Of a stretch of 44,518 nt of DNA, positions 32,522-43,200 are shown piece after piece. Position 1 is the stretch's first letter, and the number at the start of each line of letters is the position of its first letter. The DNA is from Flavobacteriales bacterium (GTDB taxonomy: Bacteria; Bacteroidota; Bacteroidia; Flavobacteriales_F; PHOS-HE28): contig JAHDVX010000012.1 of NCBI GenBank assembly GCA_023382455.1, positions 1-44,518 on the forward strand, in the 5' to 3' direction. Position numbers and translations under genes: made by a program. Under the pieces are notes generated by a model. It made no database searches. It had not been told where the DNA came from and was given only the letters and a program-made list of their open reading frames with translations.

Positions 32522-32551
32522 CCCCGGTCCCCCGGGGCGACGGCCTTTTTT
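32522..32551 (+). terminator. Hairpin between atpE and atpF (attenuator or processing site)
   Basis: CCCCGG (32522-32527) pairs with CCGGGG (32532-32537); a T6 run ends at 32551 after an 8-nt spacer. The distance from stem to T-run is longer than in a standard terminator, so partial termination or RNA processing/stability is likelier than a full stop. It separates the highly demanded subunit c from the downstream genes. Confidence 0.4.
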
Positions 32552-32578
32552 CAAGGATCACAACCCAACCGCATTCGC

Positions 32579-33088
32579 ATGTTGTTAGCCAGCCTTGTAG
32601 AACCGGCGTTCGGGCTCATCTTCTGGATGACCCTGTCCTTCGGCGTGGCCTTCTTCCTGTTGGCCAAGTTCGCTTGGAAGCCCATCCTCAACGCCCTGCA
32701 CGAGCGGGAGCGCTCCATCGAGGACGCCATCGGCGAGGCCAGGAAGGCCCGCGAGGAGGTGGCCGCCATGAAGGCCGGCAACGAGGAGCTCCTGCAGCAG
32801 GCCCGCAATGAGCGCGACCAATTGCTGAAGGAGGCCCGCGAGATCCGCGACCGCGAGATAGCCGGCGCCAAGGACCGCGCCAAGGCCGAGGCCGACGCCA
32901 TCCTTGCCCGTGCCCGCGAGGACATCCGCAACGAGAAGAACGCCGCCATCACCGAGATGAAGAACCTCGTGGGCGAGCTCAGCATCGAGGTGGCCGAGCG
33001 TATCCTGCGCGAGAAGCTCAGTGACAAGGCCGCCCAGGAGGCCCTGCTGGAGAAGGTGTTGAAGGAAAGCGACCTGCGCCGTTCATGA
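32579..33088 (+). CDS. atpF: ATP synthase F0 subunit b
   Basis: The protein has 169 residues. One N-terminal membrane helix (FGLIFWMTLSFGVAFFLLAK) with the usual FAWKPI follow-up is followed by a long charged coiled coil (EARKAREEVAAMKAGNEELL and on) that forms the peripheral stalk. The stop overlaps atpH (ATGA at 33085). Confidence 0.95.
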   Translation: MLLASLVEPAFGLIFWMTLSFGVAFFLLAKFAWKPILNALHERERSIEDAIGEARKAREEVAAMKAGNEELLQQARNERDQLLKEAREIRDREIAGAKDRAKAEADAILARAREDIRNEKNAAITEMKNLVGELSIEVAERILREKLSDKAAQEALLEKVLKESDLRRS

Positions 33089-33645
33089 ACGTCTCCCCCG
33101 TCGCATACCGCTACGCCACTTCCTTGATGCAAATGGCCAAGGAGCACGGTGAGGTGGGTTCCGTGCGCGAGGACATGCGCCTGGTGGCGGCCTCGGCCGC
33201 CGGCAGCCTGGACCTGCGCCTGCTGCTGAAGAGCCCCGTGATCAAGGCGGACAAGAAGCAGGATGTGCTGGGCCGCCTGTTCGGCGGGCAGATCGGGCGC
33301 ATCACCGAGCGCTTCATCAACATCCTGGTGCGCAAAGGCCGCGAAGGCCTGCTCCAGGAGATCGCCGAGGGCTACGAGGACGTGTACTGCCGGGCCAACA
33401 ACATCCTGGTGGCCGAGGTGCGCAGCGCCATGCCCCTCTCCGATGAGGCCCGCGGCCGCGTGGAGAAGCTCGTGGCCGAGCGCTACCCGGGCATGGCCAT
33501 CACGCTCAATGCCGTGGTGGACCCCGCCCTCATCGGCGGCGTGGTGATCCGCGTGGGCGATGAGCAGGTGGATGCCAGCGTGAGCCGCCGCCTGAGTGAC
33601 CTGCGCCGCAAGTTTTCAGAGAATCCCTACATACCCGAGATCTAA
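33085..33645 (+). CDS. atpH: ATP synthase F1 subunit delta
   Basis: This 186-residue OSCP/delta subunit has an N-terminal helical domain (VAYRYATSLMQMAKEHG), VIKADKKQDVLGRLFGGQIG, and a C-terminal ALIGGVVIRVGDEQVDASV hallmark. It links the b stalk to the alpha3beta3 head. The start overlaps the atpF stop. Confidence 0.95.
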   Translation: MNVSPVAYRYATSLMQMAKEHGEVGSVREDMRLVAASAAGSLDLRLLLKSPVIKADKKQDVLGRLFGGQIGRITERFINILVRKGREGLLQEIAEGYEDVYCRANNILVAEVRSAMPLSDEARGRVEKLVAERYPGMAITLNAVVDPALIGGVVIRVGDEQVDASVSRRLSDLRRKFSENPYIPEI

Positions 33646-33657
33646 AGAGTGAGCCCC

Positions 33658-35235
33658 ATGGCACAGATCAAACCCGCCGAAGTATCGGCGATCCTCAAGG
33701 AAGAACTCGCCGGCCTGCGCACCGAGGCCGAGCTCGAGGAGGTCGGTACCGTGCTGCAGATCGGCGACGGTATCGCCCGCATCTACGGCCTGAACAGCGT
33801 GCAGAGCGGCGAGCTGGTGGAGTTCCCCGGAGGCCTGCGCGGCATCGTGCTCAACCTCGAGGAGGACAATGTGGGCGCCGTGCTCCTGGGCCCCAGCGTG
33901 GGCGTGAAGGAGGGCGACACCGTGAAGCGCACCAAGCGCATCGCCAGCGTGAACGTGGGCGAGGGCATGGTGGGCCGCGTGGTGGACAGCCTCGGTGAAC
34001 CCATCGACGGCAAGGGCCCCATCCAGGGCAAGACCTACGAGATGCCCATCGAGCGCAAGGCCCCGGGCGTCATCTTCCGTCAGCCCGTGAAGGAGCCGCT
34101 GCAGACGGGCATCAAGGCCATCGACGCCATGATCCCCATCGGCCGCGGCCAGCGCGAGCTCATCATCGGTGACCGCCAGACCGGCAAGAGCACGGTGGCC
34201 ATCGACACCATCATCAACCAGAAGGAATTCTACGACGCGGGCAAGCCCGTGTTCTGCATCTATGTGGCCGTGGGCCAGAAGGGCAGCACCGTGGCCGGCA
34301 CCGTGAAGGTGCTGGAGGAGGCCGGTGCCATGGCCTACACCATCGTGGTGGCCGCCAACGCCAGCGACCCCGCGCCCATGCAGTTCTACGCGCCGTTCAC
34401 CGGCGCCGCCATCGGTGAGTACTTCCGCGATACCGGCCGCCCGGCGCTGATCGTGTACGACGACCTTTCCAAGCAGGCCGTGGCCTACCGCGAGGTGTCG
34501 CTGCTGCTGCGCCGCCCGCCCGGACGCGAGGCCTACCCCGGTGACGTGTTCTACCTGCACAGCCGCCTGTTGGAGCGCGCCGCCAAGATCATCGAGGATG
34601 ATGCCATCGCCGCCCGCATGAACGACCAGCCGGAAAGCCTCAAGGGGCTGGTGAAAGGCGGCGGCTCGCTCACTGCGCTGCCCATCATCGAGACCCAGGC
34701 CGGCGACGTGTCCGCCTACATCCCCACCAACGTGATCTCCATCACTGACGGGCAGATCTTCCTCGAAAGCAACCTCTTCCTCAGCGGCGTGCGCCCCGCC
34801 ATCAACGTGGGCATCAGCGTGAGCCGCGTGGGTGGCAACGCCCAGATCAAGTCCATGAAGAAGGTGGCCGGCACCCTGAAGCTGGACCAGGCGCAGTACC
34901 GCGAACTGGAGGCCTTCAGCAAGTTCGGCTCCGACCTCGATGCGGCCACCAAGGCGGTGCTAGACAAGGGCGCGCGCAACGTGGAGATTCTCAAGCAGGG
35001 CCAGAACAGCCCCATGCGCGTGGAAGAGCAGGTGGCCATCATCCACCTCGGCACCAAGGGCCTGCTGGGCAAGGTGCCCGTGGCCAAGGTGCGCCAGTTC
35101 GAGCAGCAGTTCCTCACCCTGCTGCGCAACAGCCACAGCGATACGCTGGAGGCCCTGAAGCGTGGCGAATACAGCACCCAGCTGACCGATACGCTGGAGA
35201 AAGTGGCCGCCGACCTGGTGAAGAGCTTTGCGTAA
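33658..35235 (+). CDS. atpA: ATP synthase F1 subunit alpha
   Basis: The protein has 525 residues: beta-barrel start ([20 protein letters not shown]), P-loop (GDRQTGKST), [19 protein letters not shown], and a C-terminal helical domain. The P-loop Gln of GDRQTGKS is typical for the non-catalytic alpha subunit. A GTG at 33649 could add three residues, but the ATG at 33658 gives the expected [17 protein letters not shown]. Confidence 0.97.
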   Translation: MAQIKPAEVSAILKEELAGLRTEAELEEVGTVLQIGDGIARIYGLNSVQSGELVEFPGGLRGIVLNLEEDNVGAVLLGPSVGVKEGDTVKRTKRIASVNVGEGMVGRVVDSLGEPIDGKGPIQGKTYEMPIERKAPGVIFRQPVKEPLQTGIKAIDAMIPIGRGQRELIIGDRQTGKSTVAIDTIINQKEFYDAGKPVFCIYVAVGQKGSTVAGTVKVLEEAGAMAYTIVVAANASDPAPMQFYAPFTGAAIGEYFRDTGRPALIVYDDLSKQAVAYREVSLLLRRPPGREAYPGDVFYLHSRLLERAAKIIEDDAIAARMNDQPESLKGLVKGGGSLTALPIIETQAGDVSAYIPTNVISITDGQIFLESNLFLSGVRPAINVGISVSRVGGNAQIKSMKKVAGTLKLDQAQYRELEAFSKFGSDLDAATKAVLDKGARNVEILKQGQNSPMRVEEQVAIIHLGTKGLLGKVPVAKVRQFEQQFLTLLRNSHSDTLEALKRGEYSTQLTDTLEKVAADLVKSFA

Positions 35236-35260
35236 TCGGGAAATTGAACGCTGCTGATCG

Positions 35261-36148
35261 ATGGCCAGCCTGAAGGAAGTCCGCAACCGGATCGTCTCGG
35301 TGAACAGCACCAAGCAGATCACGGCCGCCATGAAGATGGTGAGTGCCGCCAAGCTGCGCCGTGCCCAGGATGCCATCATCCGCATGCGGCCCTACGCCGA
35401 GAAGCTGGGTGAGGTGCTGGGCAACGTGAGCGCCTCCTTGGACGGGAGCGAGAACAAGTTCGCGCAGCAGCGCGAGGTGAAGAACGTGCTGCTGGTGGCC
35501 ATTGTGAGCAACCGTGGCTTGGCCGGCGCCTTCAACACCCAGGTGTTCCGCATGGTGAGAAAGGCCATTACCGAGGCCGAGGCGCGTGGCGAGAAGGTGC
35601 ACGTCCTCTCCATCGGCAAAAAAGCCTCCGACCACTACCGCCGCTCCGCTTGGCACGCGGCCGGGCTGCCGGAGAACCTGGCCTCGGTGTACGACAGCCT
35701 CAACTTCGACCACGTGGCCCCGATCGCCGAGGCCATCATGGCCAAGTTCGCCGCCGGTGATTACGACCGTGTGGAACTGTTCTACAACAAGTTCAAGAAC
35801 GCGGCCACGCAGCTCATCACCCGCGAGCAGTATCTGCCCATTGCGCCTGCGGCTTCCGCTGAAGCGGGGACCAAACAGCCTGCGAAGACGGACCACATCA
35901 TGGAGCCGGACCGGCAGACCATCGTGGAAGGCATCATCCCCAAGAGCCTGAAGATCCAGCTCTACAAGGCACTGCTGGACAGCTTCGCCGCCGAACACGG
36001 CGCCCGCATGACAGCCATGCACAAGGCCACGGACAATGCCGATGCCCTGCTCAAGGACCTCCGGCTCTCCTACAACAAGGCCCGCCAGGCAGCCATCACC
36101 GGCGAGATCCTGGAGATCGTGGGCGGCGCAGAGGCGCTCAAGGGCTAA
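35261..36148 (+). CDS. atpG: ATP synthase F1 subunit gamma
   Basis: This 295-residue rotor shaft has an N-terminal coiled coil (LKEVRNRIVSVNSTKQITAA then MKMVSAAKLRRAQD) and a C-terminal helix (LRLSYNKARQAAITGEILEI) that insert into the alpha/beta head. A central insert (ASAEAGTKQPAKTD) is variable. It is the last gene of the operon in this window. Beta and epsilon are not present here and must be elsewhere. Confidence 0.96.
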   Translation: MASLKEVRNRIVSVNSTKQITAAMKMVSAAKLRRAQDAIIRMRPYAEKLGEVLGNVSASLDGSENKFAQQREVKNVLLVAIVSNRGLAGAFNTQVFRMVRKAITEAEARGEKVHVLSIGKKASDHYRRSAWHAAGLPENLASVYDSLNFDHVAPIAEAIMAKFAAGDYDRVELFYNKFKNAATQLITREQYLPIAPAASAEAGTKQPAKTDHIMEPDRQTIVEGIIPKSLKIQLYKALLDSFAAEHGARMTAMHKATDNADALLKDLRLSYNKARQAAITGEILEIVGGAEALKG

Positions 36149-36166
36149 CCTCCCGACCAAGAATGA

Positions 36167-36200
36167 GGAAGGGGCCCGATGCGCGCATCGGGCCCCTTCC
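36167..36200. terminator. Strong palindromic terminator between atpG and porP
   Basis: A perfect 34-nt palindrome: GGAAGGGGCCCGATGCG and its reverse complement, followed on the plus strand by CTTTT. It lies 19 nt after the atpG stop and 19 nt beyond the convergent porP stop, so it can serve both operons. Confidence 0.8.
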
Positions 36201-36218
36201 CTTTTGAGCCTTGATCAT

Positions 36219-37205
36219 TTAGAAGGCGCTGCTGGTCAACCGCCGTGAGCGGCCGGAAAGGGTGCCATAGTACACCAGGGAGAATTCGAAGGCACCGTTG
36301 CTGTGCGTGTAGCCCTTCAGCGGTGAAATGTTCACATCATAGCTGAAGCGGTAGTAGTTGTTGCCGTGCTTGATCCCCACCTGGGCGATCACGGCGTCCT
36401 TGAGGCGGTAGGAAACGCCGGCCACGGCGCTGTAAACGTTGTTCATGAAGGCTATCTGGCCCAGGAGGCCGGCCTGCACCTGCTGGTCGGCGCCCTGCCG
36501 CATGTACAGGCCTTGGGGCACCAGGTCCAGGCCTTCCATCAGGGTGATCTTCGCTCCGCCGTTCACGCTCCAACGGATGGGCAGGTCGCTTTTCACCTCG
36601 CGGAAGATGGATTCGTCCGGCGTGGTCACGTGGAACAGCGCAAAGCCACCGAACGGGTTCACGGTGCGGTTGCGGTCCACCGAGCGGTAGTTGATGCCGG
36701 CACCCAGGTCGGGCATGATCCGGCTTCCGCGTTGGAACTCCTCGCCCGAGGGCAGGTCGCTGTCGAAGTGATCACGGTCATATTGGGCATCCCACACCAG
36801 CTTGTCGTAGTTCACCTTCTTGTAGATCACGCCCAGGTTCACGCCAGCGGAAAGGGTGTGCTTGGCCTTGGGGCTTGAGACGTTGTAGGCTGCCGTGGCG
36901 CCGGCCTGGAAGGTGTTCAAGTTGCCCGCCATGTTGTAGTTGTTCAAATAGGCGCCGAACCCGTACTGCCGGTCCATGCTCATGTCCACCGCGAAGGCCG
37001 TGGTGAGGAAGTTGCTTCCCAGGCTGCCCCATTGGCTGCGCAGGTTGCTGCTCACCCGGAAATCGGCCTCCTCGTACATCCCGGTATGCGCGGGGTTGAG
37101 CAGGATGGCAGCGGCCTCATACTGGCTCAGTTGCGCGTCTTGCGCGAGCACCGTACCTGTGCCCAGGATGGTGATCGCCAAGGTCAATGCTGTCGTTGTT
37201 CTCAT
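36219..37205 (-). CDS. porP: PorP/SprF-family type IX secretion membrane protein
   Basis: The protein has 328 residues, with a signal peptide (LTLAITILGTGTVLAQ) and then QDAQLSQYEAAAILLNPAHTG, the typical PorP/SprF N-terminal region (QLSQY ... NPA). A ~14-strand beta-barrel outer-membrane layout follows, with alternating aromatic strands such as YGFGAYLNNYNMAG, to the C-terminal FEFSLVYYG. SprF is needed for export of the SprB adhesin to the surface. It lies 11 nt downstream of the giant repeat protein gene, so the two are probably one operon; the pair parallels sprB-sprF. Confidence 0.9.
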   Translation of the reverse strand: MRTTTALTLAITILGTGTVLAQDAQLSQYEAAAILLNPAHTGMYEEADFRVSSNLRSQWGSLGSNFLTTAFAVDMSMDRQYGFGAYLNNYNMAGNLNTFQAGATAAYNVSSPKAKHTLSAGVNLGVIYKKVNYDKLVWDAQYDRDHFDSDLPSGEEFQRGSRIMPDLGAGINYRSVDRNRTVNPFGGFALFHVTTPDESIFREVKSDLPIRWSVNGGAKITLMEGLDLVPQGLYMRQGADQQVQAGLLGQIAFMNNVYSAVAGVSYRLKDAVIAQVGIKHGNNYYRFSYDVNISPLKGYTHSNGAFEFSLVYYGTLSGRSRRLTSSAF

Positions 37206-37216
37206 CGTCGTAAGGC

Positions 37217-40200
37217 TTAGCGGATCAAGGTGAGTTTTCCGGCACGGTCATGTTGCTGGCCATCGGTGGAGGTGGCCACCACGGTGTATACGTAGGTTCC
37301 ATTGATCTCCGGCTGACCCTTGTAGGTGCCGTCCCAGCCGAAGAGCGGGTCGGTGGACTCGAAGATCAGTTCACCCCATCCATTGTAGATCCGGAGGTGC
37401 AGTTCCTTGAAGGGTCCGCCCCGGACGTAGAACACATCGTTCACGCCGTCGCCGTTCGGGCTGAAGGCATCGGGCAGTTTCGGCGGCACGATCTTGTTCT
37501 CCTGGATCGCGATCAGCAGCGAGTCGGAGGTGCTGCACCCGGCCGCATTGGTCACCGTTTGCACCACGACGTACTGGCCGGCTTCCAGGAAGGTGTGCAC
37601 CGGGTTCCGGTCCAGGGATCCTTGGCCGTCACCGAAGTCGTACTGCCAGTTGTTGCCGCCTTGCGAGCTGTCGGTGAAGGCGATGGCCTCCTCCGTGAAC
37701 AGCTCCCCGCTGTAGTTGAAGCCCGCCACCGGCGATGCCATCACCTGCACGGTCTGGCTGGTGGTGGCGCTGCAGCCGTTCTGGGCGTACACGGTGAGCG
37801 ACACGGTGTACAGGCCGGTGTCGGCATAGGTGGTGCCCGTCTGTTGGCCGGCACCGGTGGCGCCGTTGCCGAAGTCCCAGTTCCAGCCGATGATGGGCAG
37901 GCCGGTAGTGGTGCTGGCATCCACGAAGGCCGTTTGCGAGCCTACGCAGGTATTGCTGAAGGTGAAGGCCGGGTTCAGCGGGTTCGTGAAGGAGAGGAGC
38001 GCGCTGTCCACCGCCGCCGCGCAGTAGGAGTCGCCCGTGGTGGTGAGCACCAGGAAGACCTGCTGCATGGCGCTATCTGCGGCACTGGGCTGGTAGATGG
38101 CGTTCGGCGCGGTGTTGCCCGGGCTGAAGCTGCCGCTGCCGCTGGTGGTCCACTGCACGCCGGGGGCGCCGGTGAAGCTGCCGTTCAATTGCACCGGGGC
38201 CGAGGCATCGCAGGTGCTGATGTCCAGGCCGGCGTTCGCCGTGGAGGGCTGGTGCAGGTTCACCAGCAGGGTGTCTGTACCTGCCGGGCAGCCCATGTTT
38301 CCCGTGGTGCTGAGCACGAAGCTCAGTTGGCCGAAGAGCAGGTCGGGTGCGCTGGGCACGTAGGTGGCGTTCAGGGCGTTTGCATCGGGGACGAAGCTGC
38401 CGGAGCCGTTGGTGGTCCAGGTTCCGCCGCTCACGCCGGTGATGGTACCGCCCAGCTGGATCGGGCTGCCGTCGGCGCACACGTCCATGTCGCTGCCCGC
38501 GTTGGCGATGCGCGTGGGGCCCACGCCAATGAAGAGCGAATCCGAGGCGTTGCCGCAGGTGCCGCTGCCGTAGGCGGTGAGGATCAGGTACACGCCGCCT
38601 TGGATGCTGTCGTTGGCCGAGGGCGTGTACACCGCGTTCAGGCTGTTGGCATCGGGGCTGAAGCTGCCGGTGCCGGTGGTGACCCAGTGCACCAGCGAAT
38701 CATTCAGGGCGGTGGCGTTCAGTTGCACCGGTTGCACACCGAGGCAGAGCAGGTGGTCCGCACCGGCATTCACCGTGGGCGGCACGTGGTAGCTCACCAC
38801 CAGCGTGTCGCGGCCCGCGGGGCAGCCTTGGTTGTTGGTGGTGCTCAGCACCAGGTTGATGTTGCCGATCACGAAGTCCGCCGCACCGGGGATGTAGGTG
38901 GCGTTGAGGTCCGTGGCGCTGGGGCTGAAGGAGCCCGTGCCGGAGGTGGTCCACACGCCGGTGGTGGTGCCGTTCACCACTCCGCTCAGCGCCACGTTGG
39001 GGCTGGTGCTACAGGTGATCACATCGTTGCCGGCCTGTGCGGTGTACCCGCCGCCGAAGCTGATGGTGAGTACATCGGACACGGCGCTGCACGGGGCCAT
39101 GCCGGTGCTGGTCACGGTCAGCGTCACGCTGCCGGCAAGGCTGTCCGCCGCACTGGGGTAGTAGAACGTGGCCAGGGCGTTGGCATCAAAGAAGGTGCCC
39201 GTGCCGCTGGAGGTCCAGCTGCCGCCGGTGGCGCCGGTAACGTTGGCGGCCAGTTGCACCGGCCCGGCGGTGCAGGCGATCACGTCGTTGCCCGCGGTGA
39301 TGGTCGGGATGGCATTCACCGACAACAGCACCTGGTCGGAGGCTGCGGCACAGCTGCCGCTGGTGATGGTGGTCATCGTCAGCGTCACCGCACCGGCGGC
39401 AATGTCCGCGTTGCTCAGCGTGTAGGTGGCGGCCGGATTGGTGGTGTTGCTGAAGGTGCCCGATCCGGAAGTGGTCCATTGCACGCCCGTGGCGCCACCG
39501 CTGAAGTTGCCGGCCAGTTGCGCGATGGGCGCGTTGGCGCACAGGCTTTGGTCAGCACCGGCATAGGCGTAGCTGGTGTTGCCGAAGGTCAGCGTCATCT
39601 GGTCGCTGCCGCTGGGGCAGGTGCCCGTGTTGGTGGCGGTGAACGTGAGCACCACGGCCCCGTTGGCCACGTCGGCCGGGCTGAAGTAGTACTGCGCGTT
39701 CAGCACGTCGGCGCTGGGCTGGAAGGTGCCCGTGCCGGTGGTGGTCCAGGTGCCCGAGGGCGAGCCGTTGGTGATGGTGCCCTGCAGGTTGGCGTGGTCG
39801 GAGGCGACGCACACGCTCTGGTCCGGACCGGCGCTCACGATGATGCCGTCGGTGAGGAAGATCGTCATGTTGTCGCTCACCGGGCCGCAGTTGCCGTTGT
39901 TCAGCGAGGTGAGCGTGAAGGTGATCTGCCCGGCGGCGATGTCCGCGGCGCTGGCCGTGTAGGTGGTGTTCATCGATCCGGCATTGGCGATGGTGCCGGT
40001 GCCGGTGGTGGTCCATTGGCCCACGTTGGTGATGCCGGAGATGGTGCCGCTCAGCGGGAACACGCTCACCTGGTCGCAGTAGGTCTGGTCAGGGCCCGCG
40101 TTCACATAGGGCGCCGGGGTGAGGGTGAGCGTCATGGCATCGCTCGCGTTGTTGCAAGTGTTCACCGCGGAAAGCGTCAGCGTGAGGCTGCCGATGGCCG

Positions 40201-43200
40201 TGTCGATGGCGCTGGGCACGTAGGTGGGCGTGAGCACCGTGTTGCTCGGGTAGAAGCTGCCCGTGCCGGAGGTGCTCCATTGCACTTGGGTGGCATCGCC
40301 GCTGAGGGTGCCCGCCAGTTGCACGTTGGCGTTGTTGGCGCAGAAGGTCTGGTCAACGCCCGCACTCACGGTACCTGCCGGAAGGATGGCGATGTGCAGG
40401 GTGTCGGAGGCCGCGGCGCAGCTGCCGGTGTTGGTGGCCGTGAGCACCAGGTCCACGCCTTGGGCGATGGAATCCTGGGCGCTGGCCTGGTAGATGTTGG
40501 CCAAGGCATTGGCCGGATTGGCGAAGCTGCCGCTGCCCAAAGTGCTCCACACACCGGTAGAGGAGGCACCACCCACCGAACCGTTGATCACCACATTCAG
40601 GCTGCCGAAGCAGACCGTCTGGTCGGAACCCGCATTTACCGTGGAGACCGGCACGATGGTCAGAACCATCTGGTCCGCGGCGTTGTCGCAGCTGTTCACG
40701 CTCCAGGTGAAGGTGAGCGTACCGAGTGCCGCATCGCCAGCAGCCACTTGGTACACGGCGTTCGCGTCATCGGCGTTGGGCACGAAGCTGCCCGCACCGG
40801 TGGTGGTCCAGTGGCCTTGCGTGGCGTTGCCCGCGATGGAGCCTGCCAATTGCACGGTGGCCGTGCTGGCGCAGATGCTCTGGTCGGGGCCGGCGTTGGC
40901 CACGGCGTTGGGCAGGATGGTCAGCGTCATCACATCGCTCACCGCGTTGCACAGGCCGTAGTTGGTGGCCGTCAGCGTGAGGTCCACGGTACCGTTGAGC
41001 GAATCCAGCGAGCTGGCCATGTAAGTGGCGTTCAGGTCGGTGGCGCTCGGGAAGAAAGTGCCGGTCCCGGAAGTGCTCCACACGCCGGTAGTGGCGCCGC
41101 CTTGCACCGTGCCGGTCATTGGCACTTGCAGATTGTTGGAGCAGGTGGTCAGGTCTGCACCCGCGTTCACCACAGGGGCAGGTGTTACGGTGATGGTCAT
41201 CTGGTCGGTCACGGCCAAGCAATTGCCATTGCCGGTGGTGGTGAGCGTGAGCGTCACTGAGCCGCTCTGCAGCTCGAAGGGCGTGAGCGTGTATTGCGCA
41301 TTGGCACTCTGGGCATTGGGCGCATAGCTGCCCAGGCCACCGCTCCATTGCACGCCGCCAGCCACGGTGCTGCCGCCGTTCAGCGTCACCACCGGGTTGT
41401 TGGCGCACACGTTCTGGTCCACGCCGGCATCCACGGTGGGCGCCGGCGTGAAGGTGATGTGCATGGTGTCCTTCACTGCAAGGCAGTTGCCGTTGCCGGT
41501 GGAGGTGAGGTAGAGGTTCATGCCGCCCGAGGCGATCTCCGCCGCGGTGGGCGTATACACCGGGCTGAGCACGTTGGCCGAGGGGCTGAAGCTGCCGCTA
41601 CCGCCGGTCCAGGTGCCGCCGTTGGCGTTCACTACATCACCGTTCAGTTGCACGGCGGAGTTGTTCGCGCAGATGCTTTGGTCCGCACCGGCATTCACCA
41701 CTGGTGCATCGGTGAAGTACACCGTCACCTGGTCCGTGACGGCATTGCAGTATGCGGTACCCGTGGAGGTCAGCGTGAAGGTGACCGATCCCGCCGCGAT
41801 CTCCGCCGCCGTAGGCGTGTATTGCACCGCCATGGAGGTGTTGTTCGGGAAGTAGTTGCCCGCGCCGCCGCTCCATTGGCCGCCCGGGGCATTGCCCGCG
41901 AAGCCGTTGAGCTGGAAGCCGGGGTTGTTGGCGCAGATGCTTTGGTCCGGTCCGGCGTTCACCACGGGCACGGGGTCCACGATGATCGTCAGGCTGTCGC
42001 GTACGGCCATACAGTTGCCGTTGCCCGTGCTGGTGAGCACCAGGGTGATCTGCCCGGCGGCCAATTCGAGCGCACTGGGGGTGTAGAGGGCATTCAAGGT
42101 TTGCGCGTTGGGCGTAAAGCTGCCCGCACCGCCGCTCCAGGTGCCGCCAGTGGCCACGCTCACACTGCCGGCCAGTTGCACGTCGGCATTGTTGGCGCAC
42201 ACGTGGGCGTCCGGCCCGGCGTTCACCACGGGTGCCGGGGTGAAGCTGAGCAGCACGGAATCGCGCGAGGCCAGGCAGCCGCCGTTGCCGGTGCTGGTGA
42301 GGTAGAGCCATGCGCTGCCTGCGGCCACTTCAGCGGCGCTGGCGGTGTACACGGCGTTCAGGGTGTTGGCATTGGGCGCGAAGCTGCCCGCACCGCCGCT
42401 CCAGGCGCCGCCATTGGCGTTGATCACCTGGCCGTTCAGTTGGGCGGCCACGTTGTTGGCGCACAAGGTCTGTGCGCTGCCCGCCTCCACGATGGGCGCA
42501 TCGGTGATGATGATGGTCACCTGGTCGCTCACCGCATTGCACAGGCCGTTGCCGGTGCTGGTAAGGGTGACCGTGGCGCTGCCCGCCAGTACTTCCGCTG
42601 CGCTGGGCGTGTAGATGGCGCTCAGACTGTTCACATTGGAGAAGGTGCCCGCACCGCTCCAGGTGCCGCCGGTGGCGTTCTGCACCGAACCGGCCAGTTG
42701 CACACTGGGGTTGTTGGCGCAGGACTGCAATGGAGGTCCGGCATCCACCACGGGTGCCGGGGTGATGGTCACCGTGATCTGGTCGCTTACCGCGTTGCAA
42801 AGGCCGTTGCCCACGGTGGTGAGCGTCAGCGTGGCACTGCCCGCGGCGATCTCCGCCGCCGAGGGCGTGTACACGGCGTTCAGCGTGCCGTTGTTCGGGC
42901 TGAAGCTGCCGCTGCCGCCGCTCCACAGGGCGCCGGTGGCCACGGTGATGGCGCCGTTCAGCTGCAGGGTGGCGTTGTTCGCGCAGATGCTGGCATCCGC
43001 ACCGGCATTGGCCGTGGGCGCGGGAGTGAAGGTGTAGGTCACCTGGTCGCTCACCGCGGTGCAGCCGTTGTTGCCCGTGGTGGTCAGGGTCAGCGTGGCG
43101 AAGCCTGCCGCGATCTCGCCCTGCGACGGGGTGTAAACCGCGTTCAGCGCGTTGGCGTTGGGCGAGAAGGTGCCACCGCCGCCGCTCCAGGCACCGCCAT

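Noticed and set aside
37250-41260. Plus-strand open frame of 1336 codons opposite the giant protein
   Set aside because: It is the antisense of a strongly biased GC-rich repeat coding sequence; its composition (VGGG/HRVQ-like repeats) follows the 264-nt repeat and no domain is seen.
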